Below are positions 18,464-27,292 of a stretch of 61,435 nucleotides of DNA, one piece after another. A program made the translations under genes and the position numbers. Position 1 is the stretch's first letter; every line of letters starts with the position of its first letter. The notes under the pieces are model-generated. The model was not told the DNA's origin. It made no database searches and saw only the letters and a list, made by a program, of their open reading frames with translations. This DNA is from Planktothrix sp. PCC 11201 (GTDB taxonomy: Bacteria > Cyanobacteriota > Cyanobacteriia > Cyanobacteriales > Microcoleaceae): positions 57,447-118,881 of the forward strand of contig NZ_LT797699.1 in NCBI RefSeq assembly GCF_900009135.1. The letters are read 5' to 3'.

Positions 18464-19118
18464 ATGACATTCCTTCAAATGGCCCTAAAAAGGTGGGTTT
18501 AGGGCGAATAATGTGCAGTTCTAGGATCGCTTTCATCACCGCTAAAATTTCTCTTTGGGTATAGAATCTCATGGAGTCATTTCTGAATTTTCCCCAGTCC
18601 GGCGTGCCTAAACCCACCGAGTCTATGCCCAATTTATTACAGGTATAAACCGCCCGAGGAAGATGATATTTTTGAGTAATTAAAACCGCCTTTTCTACGC
18701 CAAAGATTGCTTTAGCCCGATAACAACTTTCATAGGTACTAAATCCAGCATAATCTAATTTAATATCTTTATTCGGAACTCCTAAACGTTCTGCATATTG
18801 CTGCATTGCCACCACTTCATTATATTCGGGAGTCCCATTATCCCCCGTCATTAATATTTTATGAACTCGCCCCAAACGATATAATTCTACTGCCCCTTCC
18901 ACTCGATCTGCTAACATTGGTGTCGGGGTTCCATCCGCCCAAACTCCCGCCCCAAACACAATCGCTACGGGTTCATTCGGGACGGTTTCCGGTTGCGTAA
19001 ATCGACGATTATTCGTAACGGTTTTAATATAAATCGTTAACAAAAAAGGGACTAATATTGTTCCCAAAACCATTAATAAACCCAGAAAACGCCAGTGCAA
19101 GATAAACCATTTAGGCAT
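18462..19118 (-). CDS. YdcF/SanA family membrane-anchored protein
   Basis: 218 residues. One N-terminal membrane helix (residues 8-30) is followed by the DUF218 fold: AIVFGAGVWADGTPTPMLAD, KILMTGDNG, EYNEVVAMQQYA, and the late ITQKYHLPRAVYTC. SanA-like proteins are linked to envelope barrier function in enterobacteria (vancomycin exclusion); the enzymatic activity is not established. It lies 63 nt downstream of cobU on the same strand and may share its transcript. Confidence 0.88.
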   Translation of the reverse strand: MPKWFILHWRFLGLLMVLGTILVPFLLTIYIKTVTNNRRFTQPETVPNEPVAIVFGAGVWADGTPTPMLADRVEGAVELYRLGRVHKILMTGDNGTPEYNEVVAMQQYAERLGVPNKDIKLDYAGFSTYESCYRAKAIFGVEKAVLITQKYHLPRAVYTCNKLGIDSVGLGTPDWGKFRNDSMRFYTQREILAVMKAILELHIIRPKPTFLGPFEGMS

Positions 19119-19181
19119 AAGATTGAAGTTAACCGTGGTAGAGACAAAGTTTAGCTTAGGAATAGGGTATCAGCAAAACGG

Positions 19182-19745
19182 TTATTTTGACTCCAAGGGT
19201 GAACCCAGTTGGGTCAAATTCAAAACATAACCGCCTGTCACCAGATAAACGGAGTTCGCTATTGCCCCTAAATGACGCACTAACGCCCCTAAACGATCGC
19301 GGAAGGTTCTACCCATGACATAGGCGGGAACCACTCCCCATCCTGTTTCTTCGGCGACTAAGATGATCATTCCTGGCAGTTTATCTAATATTTTTAATAA
19401 TTGATCCTGCGTATTTTCCCAGGTTATTTCATCTTGTTCGAGCAAATTAGCTAACCAAGTTCCCAAGGAATCGACTAAAATACAAGTATTTTGACCTGAT
19501 ATTTTTTCTAAGGTTGCGGTTAGGTTTATCGGAACTTCTAAAATTTCCCAGGACATCGGGCGACGTTCTTGATGTTTTTGAATCCTGATTTGCCATTCTT
19601 GATCCGAGGGATCTCGTTGAGAAGTTGCAATATAAATCACTTGTTTTTCAGACTGTATGGCTAAGGTTTCCGCCCATTCACTTTTCCCTGAGCGGGCTGG
19701 GCCAGTTACTACTATTAATTCAGAAGGAATAATTAAAGAGTTCAT
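19182..19745 (-). CDS. cobU: adenosylcobinamide kinase / guanylyltransferase
   Basis: 187 residues of a bifunctional cobalamin nucleotide-loop enzyme: it phosphorylates adenosylcobinamide and activates it with GMP. The P-loop is GPARSGKSEWAE, then VIYIATSQRDPSD, the catalytic region with His in RIQKHQERRP, and LVDSLGTWLANLL. No B12 riboswitch or other cobalamin gene is visible nearby. The gene starts 1 nt after the stop of the upstream acyltransferase-like gene, so the two are translated from one mRNA. Confidence 0.92.
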   Translation of the reverse strand: MNSLIIPSELIVVTGPARSGKSEWAETLAIQSEKQVIYIATSQRDPSDQEWQIRIQKHQERRPMSWEILEVPINLTATLEKISGQNTCILVDSLGTWLANLLEQDEITWENTQDQLLKILDKLPGMIILVAEETGWGVVPAYVMGRTFRDRLGALVRHLGAIANSVYLVTGGYVLNLTQLGSPLESK

Positions 19746-19746
19746 A

Positions 19747-21186
19747 TTAAGTTTTCCAAAATAATTTTAATCTTGTACATAAACTCACAAATAGTGCTAT
19801 AATTATAGTATAAAATAATCCTCGCAAAAAGCCCAGGGTGGGAGTATTAGTTAGGGCTTCAATTTTAGGAGTCCAACCGTTTAGTTCTAAAATCGGCCAT
19901 AATAAATTAGCAAAAGCAATATAACCAATCATCGGATTTTTACCCGTATCAATGAATAACTGAAACCAGGGTTTTTGCTGGAAACCATCAATCAAAATTG
20001 TTAAGATCATCAACAGAAAAATAGCGATCGCCGTGGTAATAAAAAAATAACTCATGGTGGCCGGATCTTTTTTTATCCCTCCTTGATAGGGTTCAAAAGC
20101 TAATCCTAAAATTAACCCATACATTCCCCATTGATACATTTGATATAATAAAAGTTCCAGGGGATGATGGGGTTCCCTCAGTAAACGATAACCGAAAATC
20201 AATAAAATTAAACTAATTCCTGTGGTTTGGGGGAGTAAGCGAGATTGTAAACCAATGAGTAAATTTAAAATAATCAGTCCCATGACAATCACAATTCCAA
20301 TTAAGCGAAATGGGTTCCAATTTTTCGGGATATCTTGATCATCAACCTGTTGATAATTAATGATTTCTTCCCCCACAAAAGTTCCTGGGATCGCAATAAA
20401 CAAATATTTTAAATACTCAAATTTATATAACCAAGAAATCGGGGATATTGATAGAATATCTGTTATCCATCCCCCGGCGTATTTAGATAAAATCAAACCC
20501 AATAAAACCCCCAGTAACCCGATCCTAAATTGGGGATAATTTCGAGTGAATAACCAAATAAAAGAAGTAAAAACAATAATATTAGTTAAGACCAATAAAA
20601 TAATATCACTCCGATAGAGAGAAAATTCAGGAAATTTAGGATCATGGGGATATTGAATTTGAGTTAAAATTGCGATCGCCGCCCCCCAACCGACTAAATT
20701 TAAACCCAAATTCAACCATTTAGGAATAAACTTAGGTAATTGTACAAACATTAAAAATAATACTCCAAATCCGATTAAGGCGAGTTGCCATTTTTCGGAA
20801 TTAGGGTCAGGACTAATAACTGTTGGTCTAAAATGTTGTAAAACAATCGCAAAAGTAGCTAATAAAAATCCCCGTTTTAAAATTCCTATAATAATATCAA
20901 CGGTTTTCCATCCTTGAGATAACCGTCGAGATAATGCTAAAGGAATCGCTATTCCTAAAGAAAATAGAAAGATAGGAAAGACTAAATCTACCCAAGTTAG
21001 TCCAGATACTTTAGGATTAAATTGATGGTTAGGAGGTGGAAATTGGGCGTGATACATCCAAGCGGGTAAAGTTCCATCAAAAGGAATTACACCGGATAAA
21101 ACCATTGCTAAAACCGCCATCCCTCGCAGGGTATCTAACGCATCTATTCGTTTAATATTTGATCGATATTGATAGGCTAATTTCAT
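19747..21186 (-). CDS. multi-pass acyltransferase-like membrane protein (HGSNAT/DUF5009 type)
   Basis: 479 residues with about 11 predicted membrane helices. The N-terminal signature RIDALDTLRGMAVLAMVLSG and the following long loop with DLVFPIFLFSLGIAIPLA fit the heparan-alpha-glucosaminide N-acetyltransferase-like family. Members move an acetyl group across the membrane onto a sugar; the acceptor here is unknown. ATG 21186 (MKLAYQYRSN) is chosen over an in-frame upstream start at 21210. Operon with cobU. Confidence 0.8.
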   Translation of the reverse strand: MKLAYQYRSNIKRIDALDTLRGMAVLAMVLSGVIPFDGTLPAWMYHAQFPPPNHQFNPKVSGLTWVDLVFPIFLFSLGIAIPLALSRRLSQGWKTVDIIIGILKRGFLLATFAIVLQHFRPTVISPDPNSEKWQLALIGFGVLFLMFVQLPKFIPKWLNLGLNLVGWGAAIAILTQIQYPHDPKFPEFSLYRSDIILLVLTNIIVFTSFIWLFTRNYPQFRIGLLGVLLGLILSKYAGGWITDILSISPISWLYKFEYLKYLFIAIPGTFVGEEIINYQQVDDQDIPKNWNPFRLIGIVIVMGLIILNLLIGLQSRLLPQTTGISLILLIFGYRLLREPHHPLELLLYQMYQWGMYGLILGLAFEPYQGGIKKDPATMSYFFITTAIAIFLLMILTILIDGFQQKPWFQLFIDTGKNPMIGYIAFANLLWPILELNGWTPKIEALTNTPTLGFLRGLFYTIIIALFVSLCTRLKLFWKT

Positions 21187-21200
21187 TGGAGTCAACCTTA

Positions 21201-21550
21201 TATATAGCAAGTCTAAATCAGTTGTACAAATAGCTAATCCAAATAATCTTAGGGGGACGGCGCGCCCATTGGTGTCAACTTCAGCCGAAAACCCCCGATT
21301 ATAGCCGAGATTAGATCCCCCTAAATCCCCCTTAAAAAGGGGGACTTGGATCTCCTGTTCCCCCGATTGTTAAGGGGGGTTAGGGGGGATCATTGACTTG
21401 GGATCAGATAAGCGTGAATTCTGGTTTGATCGCCTACTTTTAGCGTTAAGTTGACACAGATGGACGCGCCGTCCCCCTACAGGACGAATGTAGGTATTTT
21501 TTAATAACCCCGATCATTATGAGTGTACAATTCATTTAGGATTGCTATAG
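21201..21550. mobile_element. MITE-like element with nested inverted repeats
   Basis: Outer ends TATAGCAAGTCTAAATCAGTTGTACA (from 21203) and, inverted, TATAGCAATCCTAAATGAATTGTACA (ending 21549) match at about 22 of 26 positions. Inside is a second inverted repeat, AGGGGGACGGCGCGCCCA at 21251-21268 against 21461-21478. Inside that is a third, GATCCCCCTAAATCCCCC at 21314 against 21371-21391. No open reading frame is present. The outer ends match the element at 26337-26490. Confidence 0.8.
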
Positions 21551-21551
21551 A

Positions 21552-21941
21552 TTAACTTCCAACTGCTGCAATACCAAATATCAGAGTCAGAATTAAAGCA
21601 ATTGCCATAAAAATTATAGCAATCAAAAATAGCCAATATTGCAGAGTATAAAGTTTCCGTAATTGTCCCAAAGCACCCATCAAATTTTCGATATCATTTC
21701 CCTGAGTATCTACAATTAATTTAAACGCTTTTGCCGCATTAATTGTCCAAATTCCAGTAATTAACAGAATCACTCCCTGTACCAGTTCACCGAATCCTCC
21801 TTTCAGAAGCACAATAACTCCACCAATAGCTCCTAATATTCCACCAGCAATTAGAAAGTAACTCACAAATAACATTTTTTTAGACAAATCCAAAATCAGT
21901 TGATTCTGAGATTCGTTAAATTCATAGATTCCGTTTTCCAT
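21552..21941 (-). CDS. small multi-pass membrane protein
   Basis: 129 residues with three or four hydrophobic segments: LFVSYFLIAGGILGAIGGVI, LVQGVILLITGIWTINAA and WLFLIAIIFMAIALILTLIF. A cytoplasmic-looking N-terminus precedes them. It may be DUF5362-like, but I hold that loosely. AGGGGA 6-7 nt upstream supports ATG 21941. Its stop codon abuts the right end of the MITE-like element. Confidence 0.75.
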   Translation of the reverse strand: MENGIYEFNESQNQLILDLSKKMLFVSYFLIAGGILGAIGGVIVLLKGGFGELVQGVILLITGIWTINAAKAFKLIVDTQGNDIENLMGALGQLRKLYTLQYWLFLIAIIFMAIALILTLIFGIAAVGS

Positions 21942-22134
21942 AATTTCCCCTGAAAAAAAGTTAAGTTAACTACAACTTAATTTTACTCCTATTTTCTAAA
22001 ATGGCAATCATTCAGTTAAAAAAATCTTGTCACTTCTGCTGTTTGTGATAGAATTTGGGCAAATGCTCAACCCATTGATAACCCCAGGGTTAGAAACGAT
22101 TGAGCAGAAATACTAAAGAAACGGAGTGAGGATA

Positions 22135-22911
22135 ATGAATTTTAAAACCTTGGCATTGTCTGTTATTCTATCTACATTGGGATTGGCGACCGTCGCTCAA
22201 GCGGAAAATGAATCGGATTTGCAACAATTAAGAACTACAAATCGTTGTCCCGAATGTGATTTAAGAGGGGCAAATCTGCAACAGTTTGATCTGCGGGGGG
22301 CTAATTTATTTAAAGCTCAACTGCAAGGAGCCGATTTAAGAGGGGTTGATCTTCGCAGTGCTAATCTGAATCAAGCCAATTTATATCATGCCGATTTAAC
22401 TCAAGCTAATTTAGCATCGGCTAACCTATTTGATGCTAATTTAAGGAATACTATATTAGAACGGGCAGATTTAAGAGAAGCGGATCTTTCCCAAGCCGAT
22501 TTAGCTCAGGCAAATTTAATCAAGGCGAATTTAAAAGATGCGAGTTTAGTCGGTACAAACTTTAGCCAATCCTATCTCAATCAAGCCAATTTAGAAAATG
22601 CTGATTTGCGTCAGGCATTTTTATTTCAGACGGATTTAGAAGCAGCAAATCTCACCAGGGCTAATTTATTGGGTGCAGATTTACGCAAATCTAATCTGGA
22701 TCGTACAGTTTTAGAAAATGCCAATTTAACCGCTACGATTTTGGCTGATACTAACATTGATCGGGCTAAATTATCTCAAACAACCCTCCGAGGAAGCCTG
22801 CTACAAGGCACGGATTTATCCCCCCTTGTTTGTGTAATTACAAATGTTGTTAATTGTGTGGTTGCACCGACTTCAGAACAGGTTGAAAGTCCAGAATTAC
22901 CCTTCAATTAA
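22135..22911 (+). CDS. secreted pentapeptide-repeat protein
   Basis: 258 residues. A signal peptide (MNFKTLALSVILSTLG, ending AQA before ENESDL) is followed from about residue 35 by some 35 pentapeptides of the A(D/N)LXX type, which build a right-handed quadrilateral beta-helix. A CPEC pair starts the helix and two cysteines lie near the C-terminus. Periplasmic or thylakoid-lumen location is likely; the function of most such cyanobacterial proteins is unknown. GGAG 8 nt upstream supports ATG 22135. Confidence 0.9.
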   Translation: MNFKTLALSVILSTLGLATVAQAENESDLQQLRTTNRCPECDLRGANLQQFDLRGANLFKAQLQGADLRGVDLRSANLNQANLYHADLTQANLASANLFDANLRNTILERADLREADLSQADLAQANLIKANLKDASLVGTNFSQSYLNQANLENADLRQAFLFQTDLEAANLTRANLLGADLRKSNLDRTVLENANLTATILADTNIDRAKLSQTTLRGSLLQGTDLSPLVCVITNVVNCVVAPTSEQVESPELPFN

Positions 22912-22923
22912 TATTGTCCAGGT

Positions 22924-22965
22924 GAAGTCCCCTTCTTCAGCCCCTCGGTCAGACGTGGGGACTTC
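22924..22965. terminator. hairpin after the pentapeptide gene
   Basis: GAAGTCCCC (22924-22932) pairs with GGGGACTTC (22957-22965) around a 24-nt loop. It can serve as a terminator. The sequence also resembles the hairpin ends of IS200/IS605-type elements, but no transposase or second end is present. Confidence 0.5.
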
Positions 22966-23009
22966 CTACAGATGATGCTGAAAACATAAAAAGTTTTTTA
23001 TCTTATTTA

Positions 23010-23103
23010 TATAGCAACGGACATGGCGATTAGGACAAAATATAGGTCATGTCCCTTGCGAAAGCAAAGAATCCATGTCCTAAGCCTGATGGCGACTGCC
23101 ATA
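23010..23103. repeat. MITE-like palindromic repeat
   Basis: TATAGCAACGGACATGGCGATTAGGAC at the left and, inverted, TATGGCAGTCGCCATCAGGCTTAGGAC at the right form imperfect ends, with GGACATGG/CCATGTCC inside. Single-end relatives occur at 8127 (TATAGCAGTCGCCA) and about 8983 (GCGACTGCCATAT). AT-rich promoter-like DNA follows to the RTX gene. Confidence 0.65.
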
Positions 23104-23202
23104 ACACTAACTTTATTATAAATATATATTAAAAAATACATTAACATTACTCTAATAAGCTTATTCTTAAAAGGGATAGTTTATTTTTAAAGGAAGGTTA
23201 AT

Positions 23203-26121
23203 GTGGCCAGACTAATAGATGACACTAATCAGGATTTTTTGGTTGGAACCAGCGATAACGATGAAATCATCGGGCTAGAAGGCAATGATAACCTCTTTGG
23301 CCTGCAAGGAGACGATCTCTTGTTCGGCAATACAGAGGATGATGTTCTGTCTGGTGGACGAGGAAATGACGTTTTATTTGGTGGTCAGGGCGATGATAGT
23401 TTGTTTGGAGGTAAAGGCAATGATACCTTGTATGCCGATGCAGGTTCAGATAACCTAACGGGTGGACTAGGTACAGACGTATTTGTTTTTACACGAAAGT
23501 CGGGTTCACTAGCCCTGGTGAGTTCTGATGTGATCACTGATTTCACAGTCGGCCAAGATCTGATTCAACTTCGGGGGATTTCGGTTCAAAGTATTGAGTT
23601 TGAAGATAATGGTTCAGGAGGTACGATTGTCCGCCATAAAGACACCCTGGAAATTATTACAATTCTTCAGGGGGTTAACAGCAGTAGTGTTGACACAAGT
23701 ATTTTAGTGTCGGATGTTCCAGAACCGGAAGTTACCCCAGAACCCGCTCCCGAACCCACCCCGGCACCAACTCCGGCACCAACTCCGGCACCAACTCCGG
23801 CACCAACATCCGCACCAACTCCGGCACTAACTCCGGCACCAACTCCGGCACCAACATCCGCACCCACTTCAGAATCAACCCCAGAAACAACATCTGCACC
23901 AACTCCGGCACTAACTCCGGCACCAACATCCGCACCAACCCCAGAAACAACCCCAGAACCAACATCCGCACCAACACCAGCACCGACTCCCGAACCAACA
24001 TCCGCACCAACCCCAGCACCCACTCCAGAACCAGGTGTCTCTAATTCACCAACAGTAGAGGCTAACAAAGGGTTACAGGTAGCTGAAGGCGAAACCAAAA
24101 CTATCAGCCAAACGGAACTCAAGTTTACTGATGACAAAGAAACTGATCCAAGTAAGATTGTTTACACTCTGACTAATGCACCCCAATTAGGGGAACTCAA
24201 GTTAGATCTAACTGTATTAGGGAGTAATGCAACCTTTACTCAAGCCGATATTGATCAAGGCAAACTTAGCTATAGCCAAACTCAGCCTGCATCTACTACT
24301 AAAGCTGAACCTGTTTTGATTAGTGGCGATGCTACCCATCCCTCTAATAATTCTTTTAGTTTTGTCGGTTCCAAGATTTTCTGGTTAGAAGGGCCTACAT
24401 ACGATCAAAAAGCAATCTATGGTTATGATGGCAGTCAAACCACTCGCTTCACGGACTTCCTCTATACCCATGCCGATCCTCTTGTTGACAGAAGTAATCC
24501 GAATTCCTCCAATCCTTTGTTGTTTCATGCCTTTAATTTTGGTGTAGGTGATAATGATGATATTGTGAAAATTGAGGGATCAACAGCAACTTCTATCAGT
24601 CCGAATAATCGGTTGAACAGATATTCCTACAGTCAGGACAGTAAGGGAAACTATCTGTTCACAGGTGAAGATAGCAATGGTTATCAACAACTATGGACTT
24701 ATGATGGTCAAACCTTAACTCAATACACGAATGAGGATTTTACTAGCATCGGTTTTTCTCGTAGCTTTGGAACCCCAGTTAATGGTAAAGATGTCTTGTT
24801 ATTTGATGCTAAGAAAGGAGAGAGTTCCGCAGTTTATAAATCTGATGGAACAACAACCACAAAGTTAACCCCCGACGATCTTAACTTTGAATATCTCAAC
24901 ATTAGTACGGTTCCAAATGACCAGTTTTTCATTGCAGCTTACAATCCATCTACAAGTCCTGAAAATCCTACGGATTTTGAAGGAGATATTTTCTTCTACG
25001 ACGGCACAAACACAACTAAACTCAGTAACGAGAGTACCAGGAATCGACAACTGTTAACGACTGATAGTTCCAATACTCCTACTTTATTCTGGACAGGGGA
25101 CGATGGGAGTGGGTTTGAACTATTCCGCTCCGATGGAAAAACCACAACTAAAATTACCAACAACAACTATACTGACATCTTTCAATTTCAAAAAATTGGA
25201 GATGAGCAATCAAATCTCTATGCTTGGAAAGCGTCGGATGGAACAACAGACCAGATTTTGAGTTACAACATCGAGACGGACGAGATTAAAACACTTTCCT
25301 CTGGAAGTACCCAAAATTCCTTAATCTTTACTAATACTCCAAACAACCCACAAAACTCAAGTGATGTTTACTGGAAAGGTGATGATGGTTCAGGTGTGGA
25401 ACTTTACCATTTTAATGGTACAACCACAGAAAAATTGACAAATCAGAACTTTGCTACGATTGGGCTAGTACAAAAAATTGATGATCAGAAGTTTATTATT
25501 AGTACCTCTGACCCATCGAATCAAACGAATAAAATCTTTTTGACTGATGGAAACACGACCACAGAAATCAGCAAATCCGATGTTCAAAACAATCAACTTC
25601 TCAATCAATTTCTACTGGATTTTGATCCGTCGTCATTAGGTGCGATCTGGACAGGGGAAACAACCGATGATGGTGATTACTTCACCACAGACAATTTATT
25701 CCGCTATGATCCTGTTACGGGTGAAACAACTCAGTTGACGACCCTGGGTAAATTGCAAGGCGTTTTATCCGCTTCTGATCCAGAATTAGGTCTATTGTGG
25801 TCAGCTAAAGATGGCGAAGCAGATGGTAATGTCGATGATATAGAAATCTTCCGTTATGATCTGTTAACTAAGACAACAACCCAGTTAACAGAACAGAACT
25901 TTAATATTTCGACCCGCATAGAATTCGACCCGGAAACAAAAATCGCTATCACTTCCCTTCAAGGAGGTTTTGATGTTCCATCTGGTTCTATGGGTGGCTC
26001 GCCAATTTTCCGTTATGATCTTGCCGCCGTTACTGGTGCATCTTCAGATAGCTTCCAGTTTACTGTTTCTAATTCATCCTCGGATACCAGTTCACAGGTA
26101 TTTCCGTTGACGGTTGTCTAA
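23203..26121 (+). CDS. RTX-repeat, Pro/Thr-rich, propeller-containing surface-type protein
   Basis: 972 residues. Residues about 15-90 hold seven or eight calcium-binding RTX nonapeptides ([27 protein letters not shown]). Residues 176-276 are a Pro/Thr/Ala linker (APTPAPTP). Residues about 280-375 start a cadherin-like/CSPG domain ([29 protein letters not shown]). Residues about 375-943 hold about 11 repeats of the form [21 protein letters not shown], propeller-like. The last 30 residues ([14 protein letters not shown]) look like the missing end of the cadherin-like domain. GTG 23203 has AAGGAAGG 5 nt upstream. No Sec signal is seen; type I export is plausible. It probably acts in adhesion or as an extracellular matrix protein. 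Confidence 0.85.
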   Translation: MARLIDDTNQDFLVGTSDNDEIIGLEGNDNLFGLQGDDLLFGNTEDDVLSGGRGNDVLFGGQGDDSLFGGKGNDTLYADAGSDNLTGGLGTDVFVFTRKSGSLALVSSDVITDFTVGQDLIQLRGISVQSIEFEDNGSGGTIVRHKDTLEIITILQGVNSSSVDTSILVSDVPEPEVTPEPAPEPTPAPTPAPTPAPTPAPTSAPTPALTPAPTPAPTSAPTSESTPETTSAPTPALTPAPTSAPTPETTPEPTSAPTPAPTPEPTSAPTPAPTPEPGVSNSPTVEANKGLQVAEGETKTISQTELKFTDDKETDPSKIVYTLTNAPQLGELKLDLTVLGSNATFTQADIDQGKLSYSQTQPASTTKAEPVLISGDATHPSNNSFSFVGSKIFWLEGPTYDQKAIYGYDGSQTTRFTDFLYTHADPLVDRSNPNSSNPLLFHAFNFGVGDNDDIVKIEGSTATSISPNNRLNRYSYSQDSKGNYLFTGEDSNGYQQLWTYDGQTLTQYTNEDFTSIGFSRSFGTPVNGKDVLLFDAKKGESSAVYKSDGTTTTKLTPDDLNFEYLNISTVPNDQFFIAAYNPSTSPENPTDFEGDIFFYDGTNTTKLSNESTRNRQLLTTDSSNTPTLFWTGDDGSGFELFRSDGKTTTKITNNNYTDIFQFQKIGDEQSNLYAWKASDGTTDQILSYNIETDEIKTLSSGSTQNSLIFTNTPNNPQNSSDVYWKGDDGSGVELYHFNGTTTEKLTNQNFATIGLVQKIDDQKFIISTSDPSNQTNKIFLTDGNTTTEISKSDVQNNQLLNQFLLDFDPSSLGAIWTGETTDDGDYFTTDNLFRYDPVTGETTQLTTLGKLQGVLSASDPELGLLWSAKDGEADGNVDDIEIFRYDLLTKTTTQLTEQNFNISTRIEFDPETKIAITSLQGGFDVPSGSMGGSPIFRYDLAAVTGASSDSFQFTVSNSSSDTSSQVFPLTVV
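23740..24030 (+). repeat. in-frame minisatellite in the RTX gene
   Basis: Repeated CCGGCACCAACT and CCAGAACCAACATCC units code for the (A/E)PTPAPT linker. The unit lengths are multiples of 3, so copy-number changes would keep the frame. The opposite strand is also open (Val/Gly-rich) purely because of the repeat. Confidence 0.85.
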
Positions 26122-26180
26122 GTGAATTATTCACAGAAAATTGAGTGATTAATCACTAGGAATTAGTGACTTTAATCGTT

Positions 26181-26212
26181 ATCCCTCTGTTAAATCGGGG
26201 GGATTTTTTTTG
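26181..26212 (+). terminator. terminator of the RTX gene
   Basis: ATCCCTC (26181-26187) pairs with GGGGGAT (26198-26204, one wobble) and is followed by eight T. A smaller hairpin TCACTA/TAGTGA (26153-26169) precedes it. Confidence 0.75.
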
Positions 26213-26233
26213 GTAGTAGTTGTGGTTTTCTCC

Positions 26234-26336
26234 TAAGCTGTTGTGCACCTATAATTGTGATTAGGAAATTGCCCCATCCCTGTAGTGGGAGCGTCCTCGC
26301 TCCCTAGAATATACAGTTTAAATGCACAACAGCTTA
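26234..26336. mobile_element. 103-bp MITE-like element
   Basis: Perfect 14-bp terminal inverted repeats TAAGCTGTTGTGCA (26234-26247) and TGCACAACAGCTTA (26323-26336) enclose 75 bp with an internal hairpin GGGAGCG-TCCT-CGCTCCC (26288-26305). It encodes nothing. It abuts the next element directly. Confidence 0.8.
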
Positions 26337-26490
26337 ATATAGCAAGTCTAAATCAATTGTATAAATAGTTTGACATCCAATTCATCGTAGGGGCGAGGCG
26401 CGCCTCGCCCCTACAGGGGAATATAGATATTTTTGGGGATTAACAATTACCGTGAGTCATTTTGTACAATCCATTTAGACTTGCTATATA
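26337..26490. mobile_element. 154-bp MITE-like element with perfect central palindrome
   Basis: Ends TATAGCAAGTCTAAATCAATTGTA and, inverted, TATAGCAAGTCTAAATGGATTGTA share the first 16 bases exactly and match the element at 21201-21550. The centre holds a perfect 28-bp palindrome with half-site GTAGGGGCGAGGCG (26387-26414). It has no open reading frame. Confidence 0.82.
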
Positions 26491-26510
26491 ATAGGAAATA
26501 AGTAGTAATC

Positions 26511-26565
26511 GGGCGGGTTTATAAAGGTGATCTGTAGGAATTATAAATTGTGACGGAACCCGCCC
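26511..26565. repeat. GGGCGGGTT hairpin repeat, copy 1
   Basis: GGGCGGGTT (26511-26519) and AACCCGCCC (26557-26565) enclose 37 bp. A second 55-bp copy with similar interior lies at 54620-54674 and a 53-bp copy with different interior at 29465-29517. It is positioned as a possible terminator of the TPR gene, read on the minus strand. Confidence 0.75.
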
Positions 26566-26577
26566 CTACAATTAATA

Positions 26578-27207
26578 TTATTGTGCGGTTTTATTTAACA
26601 TTTCTTGAAGTTGTAGGACGGCTTTATTATTCCCCTGTTGTGTATATAATTCCAGGGCTTTTTTCCAAGCATTCGTCGCTTCGGCGGTATTGCCTTTTTT
26701 CCAGAAGGAGTCCCCTAAATTTTTTAAGGCTTCCGCATAGTCAGGATTAATTTCTAAGGCTTTTTGATATTGGGCGATCGCTTCATCCCATTGTCCTTGA
26801 CTGGCGTGTAAAAATCCCAAACCATTATAAGCTAGGGCATATTGAGGATTCAAACTAATAGCTTCTTGATAGGCTTGAGTGGCTTCTTCAGTTTTTCGTT
26901 GATAAAATAAAGAGTTTCCTAAATAAAAATGATATTTAGCTTCTTTGGGTTGATTTTCTACCAATTTACGAAAAATTGTTTCAGAAGCGGCATAATTTCT
27001 AGCTTGATAGAGTTGAATTCCTTGACGAACTATTGCTTGTCGAGATTCTTTCTTATCTAACTTTTGCTGTTCCGCTTCACTGGGTTTACCCCGCAACTCG
27101 CTGGGAGTGGGTAAATCATTTTGAGCTTGTACTTTCGACGATAATACAATAATTATTCCTAAAATTATTGTTGTTACCTGGGTGAAATTTAACTGTTTAG
27201 TTTTCAT
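26578..27207 (-). CDS. exported TPR-repeat protein
   Basis: 209 residues. A signal peptide (TQVTTIILGIIIVLSSKVQA, then QND) is followed by a charged helix and at least four tetratricopeptide repeats, such as AKYHFYLGNSLFYQRKTEEA, ALAYNGLGFLHASQGQWDEA and AEALKNLGDSFWKKGNTAEA. TPRs form a superhelical protein-binding scaffold; the partner is unknown. It lies downstream of purH on the same strand but is separated from it by a strong hairpin. Confidence 0.88.
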   Translation of the reverse strand: MKTKQLNFTQVTTIILGIIIVLSSKVQAQNDLPTPSELRGKPSEAEQQKLDKKESRQAIVRQGIQLYQARNYAASETIFRKLVENQPKEAKYHFYLGNSLFYQRKTEEATQAYQEAISLNPQYALAYNGLGFLHASQGQWDEAIAQYQKALEINPDYAEALKNLGDSFWKKGNTAEATNAWKKALELYTQQGNNKAVLQLQEMLNKTAQ

Positions 27208-27244
27208 CTTTGTAATTGTAATCTGATCTTAAAATTTTTCCTCA

Positions 27245-27280
27245 CAATATTCCGACAGGTTGTTATCTATCGGAATATTG
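27245..27280 (-). terminator. terminator of purH
   Basis: CAATATTCCGACAG (27245-27258) pairs with CTATCGGAATATTG (27267-27280), a 14-bp stem with one mismatch and an 8-nt loop. On the minus strand it lies just after the purH stop. Confidence 0.7.
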
Positions 27281-27292
27281 ATCATATTTTAA

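Noticed and set aside
19182-21186. Cobalamin riboswitch upstream of cobU
   Set aside because: cobU follows the membrane acyltransferase gene by 1 nt, and the region before that gene holds MITE-like sequence and no B12-box.
22924-22965. IS200/IS605 element end
   Set aside because: A hairpin alone is present; no tnpA, tnpB or second end was found within the flanking sequence.
23667-24137. Val/Gly/Ala-rich reading frames opposite the RTX linker
   Set aside because: They mirror the coding minisatellite on the other strand and have no independent gene signals.
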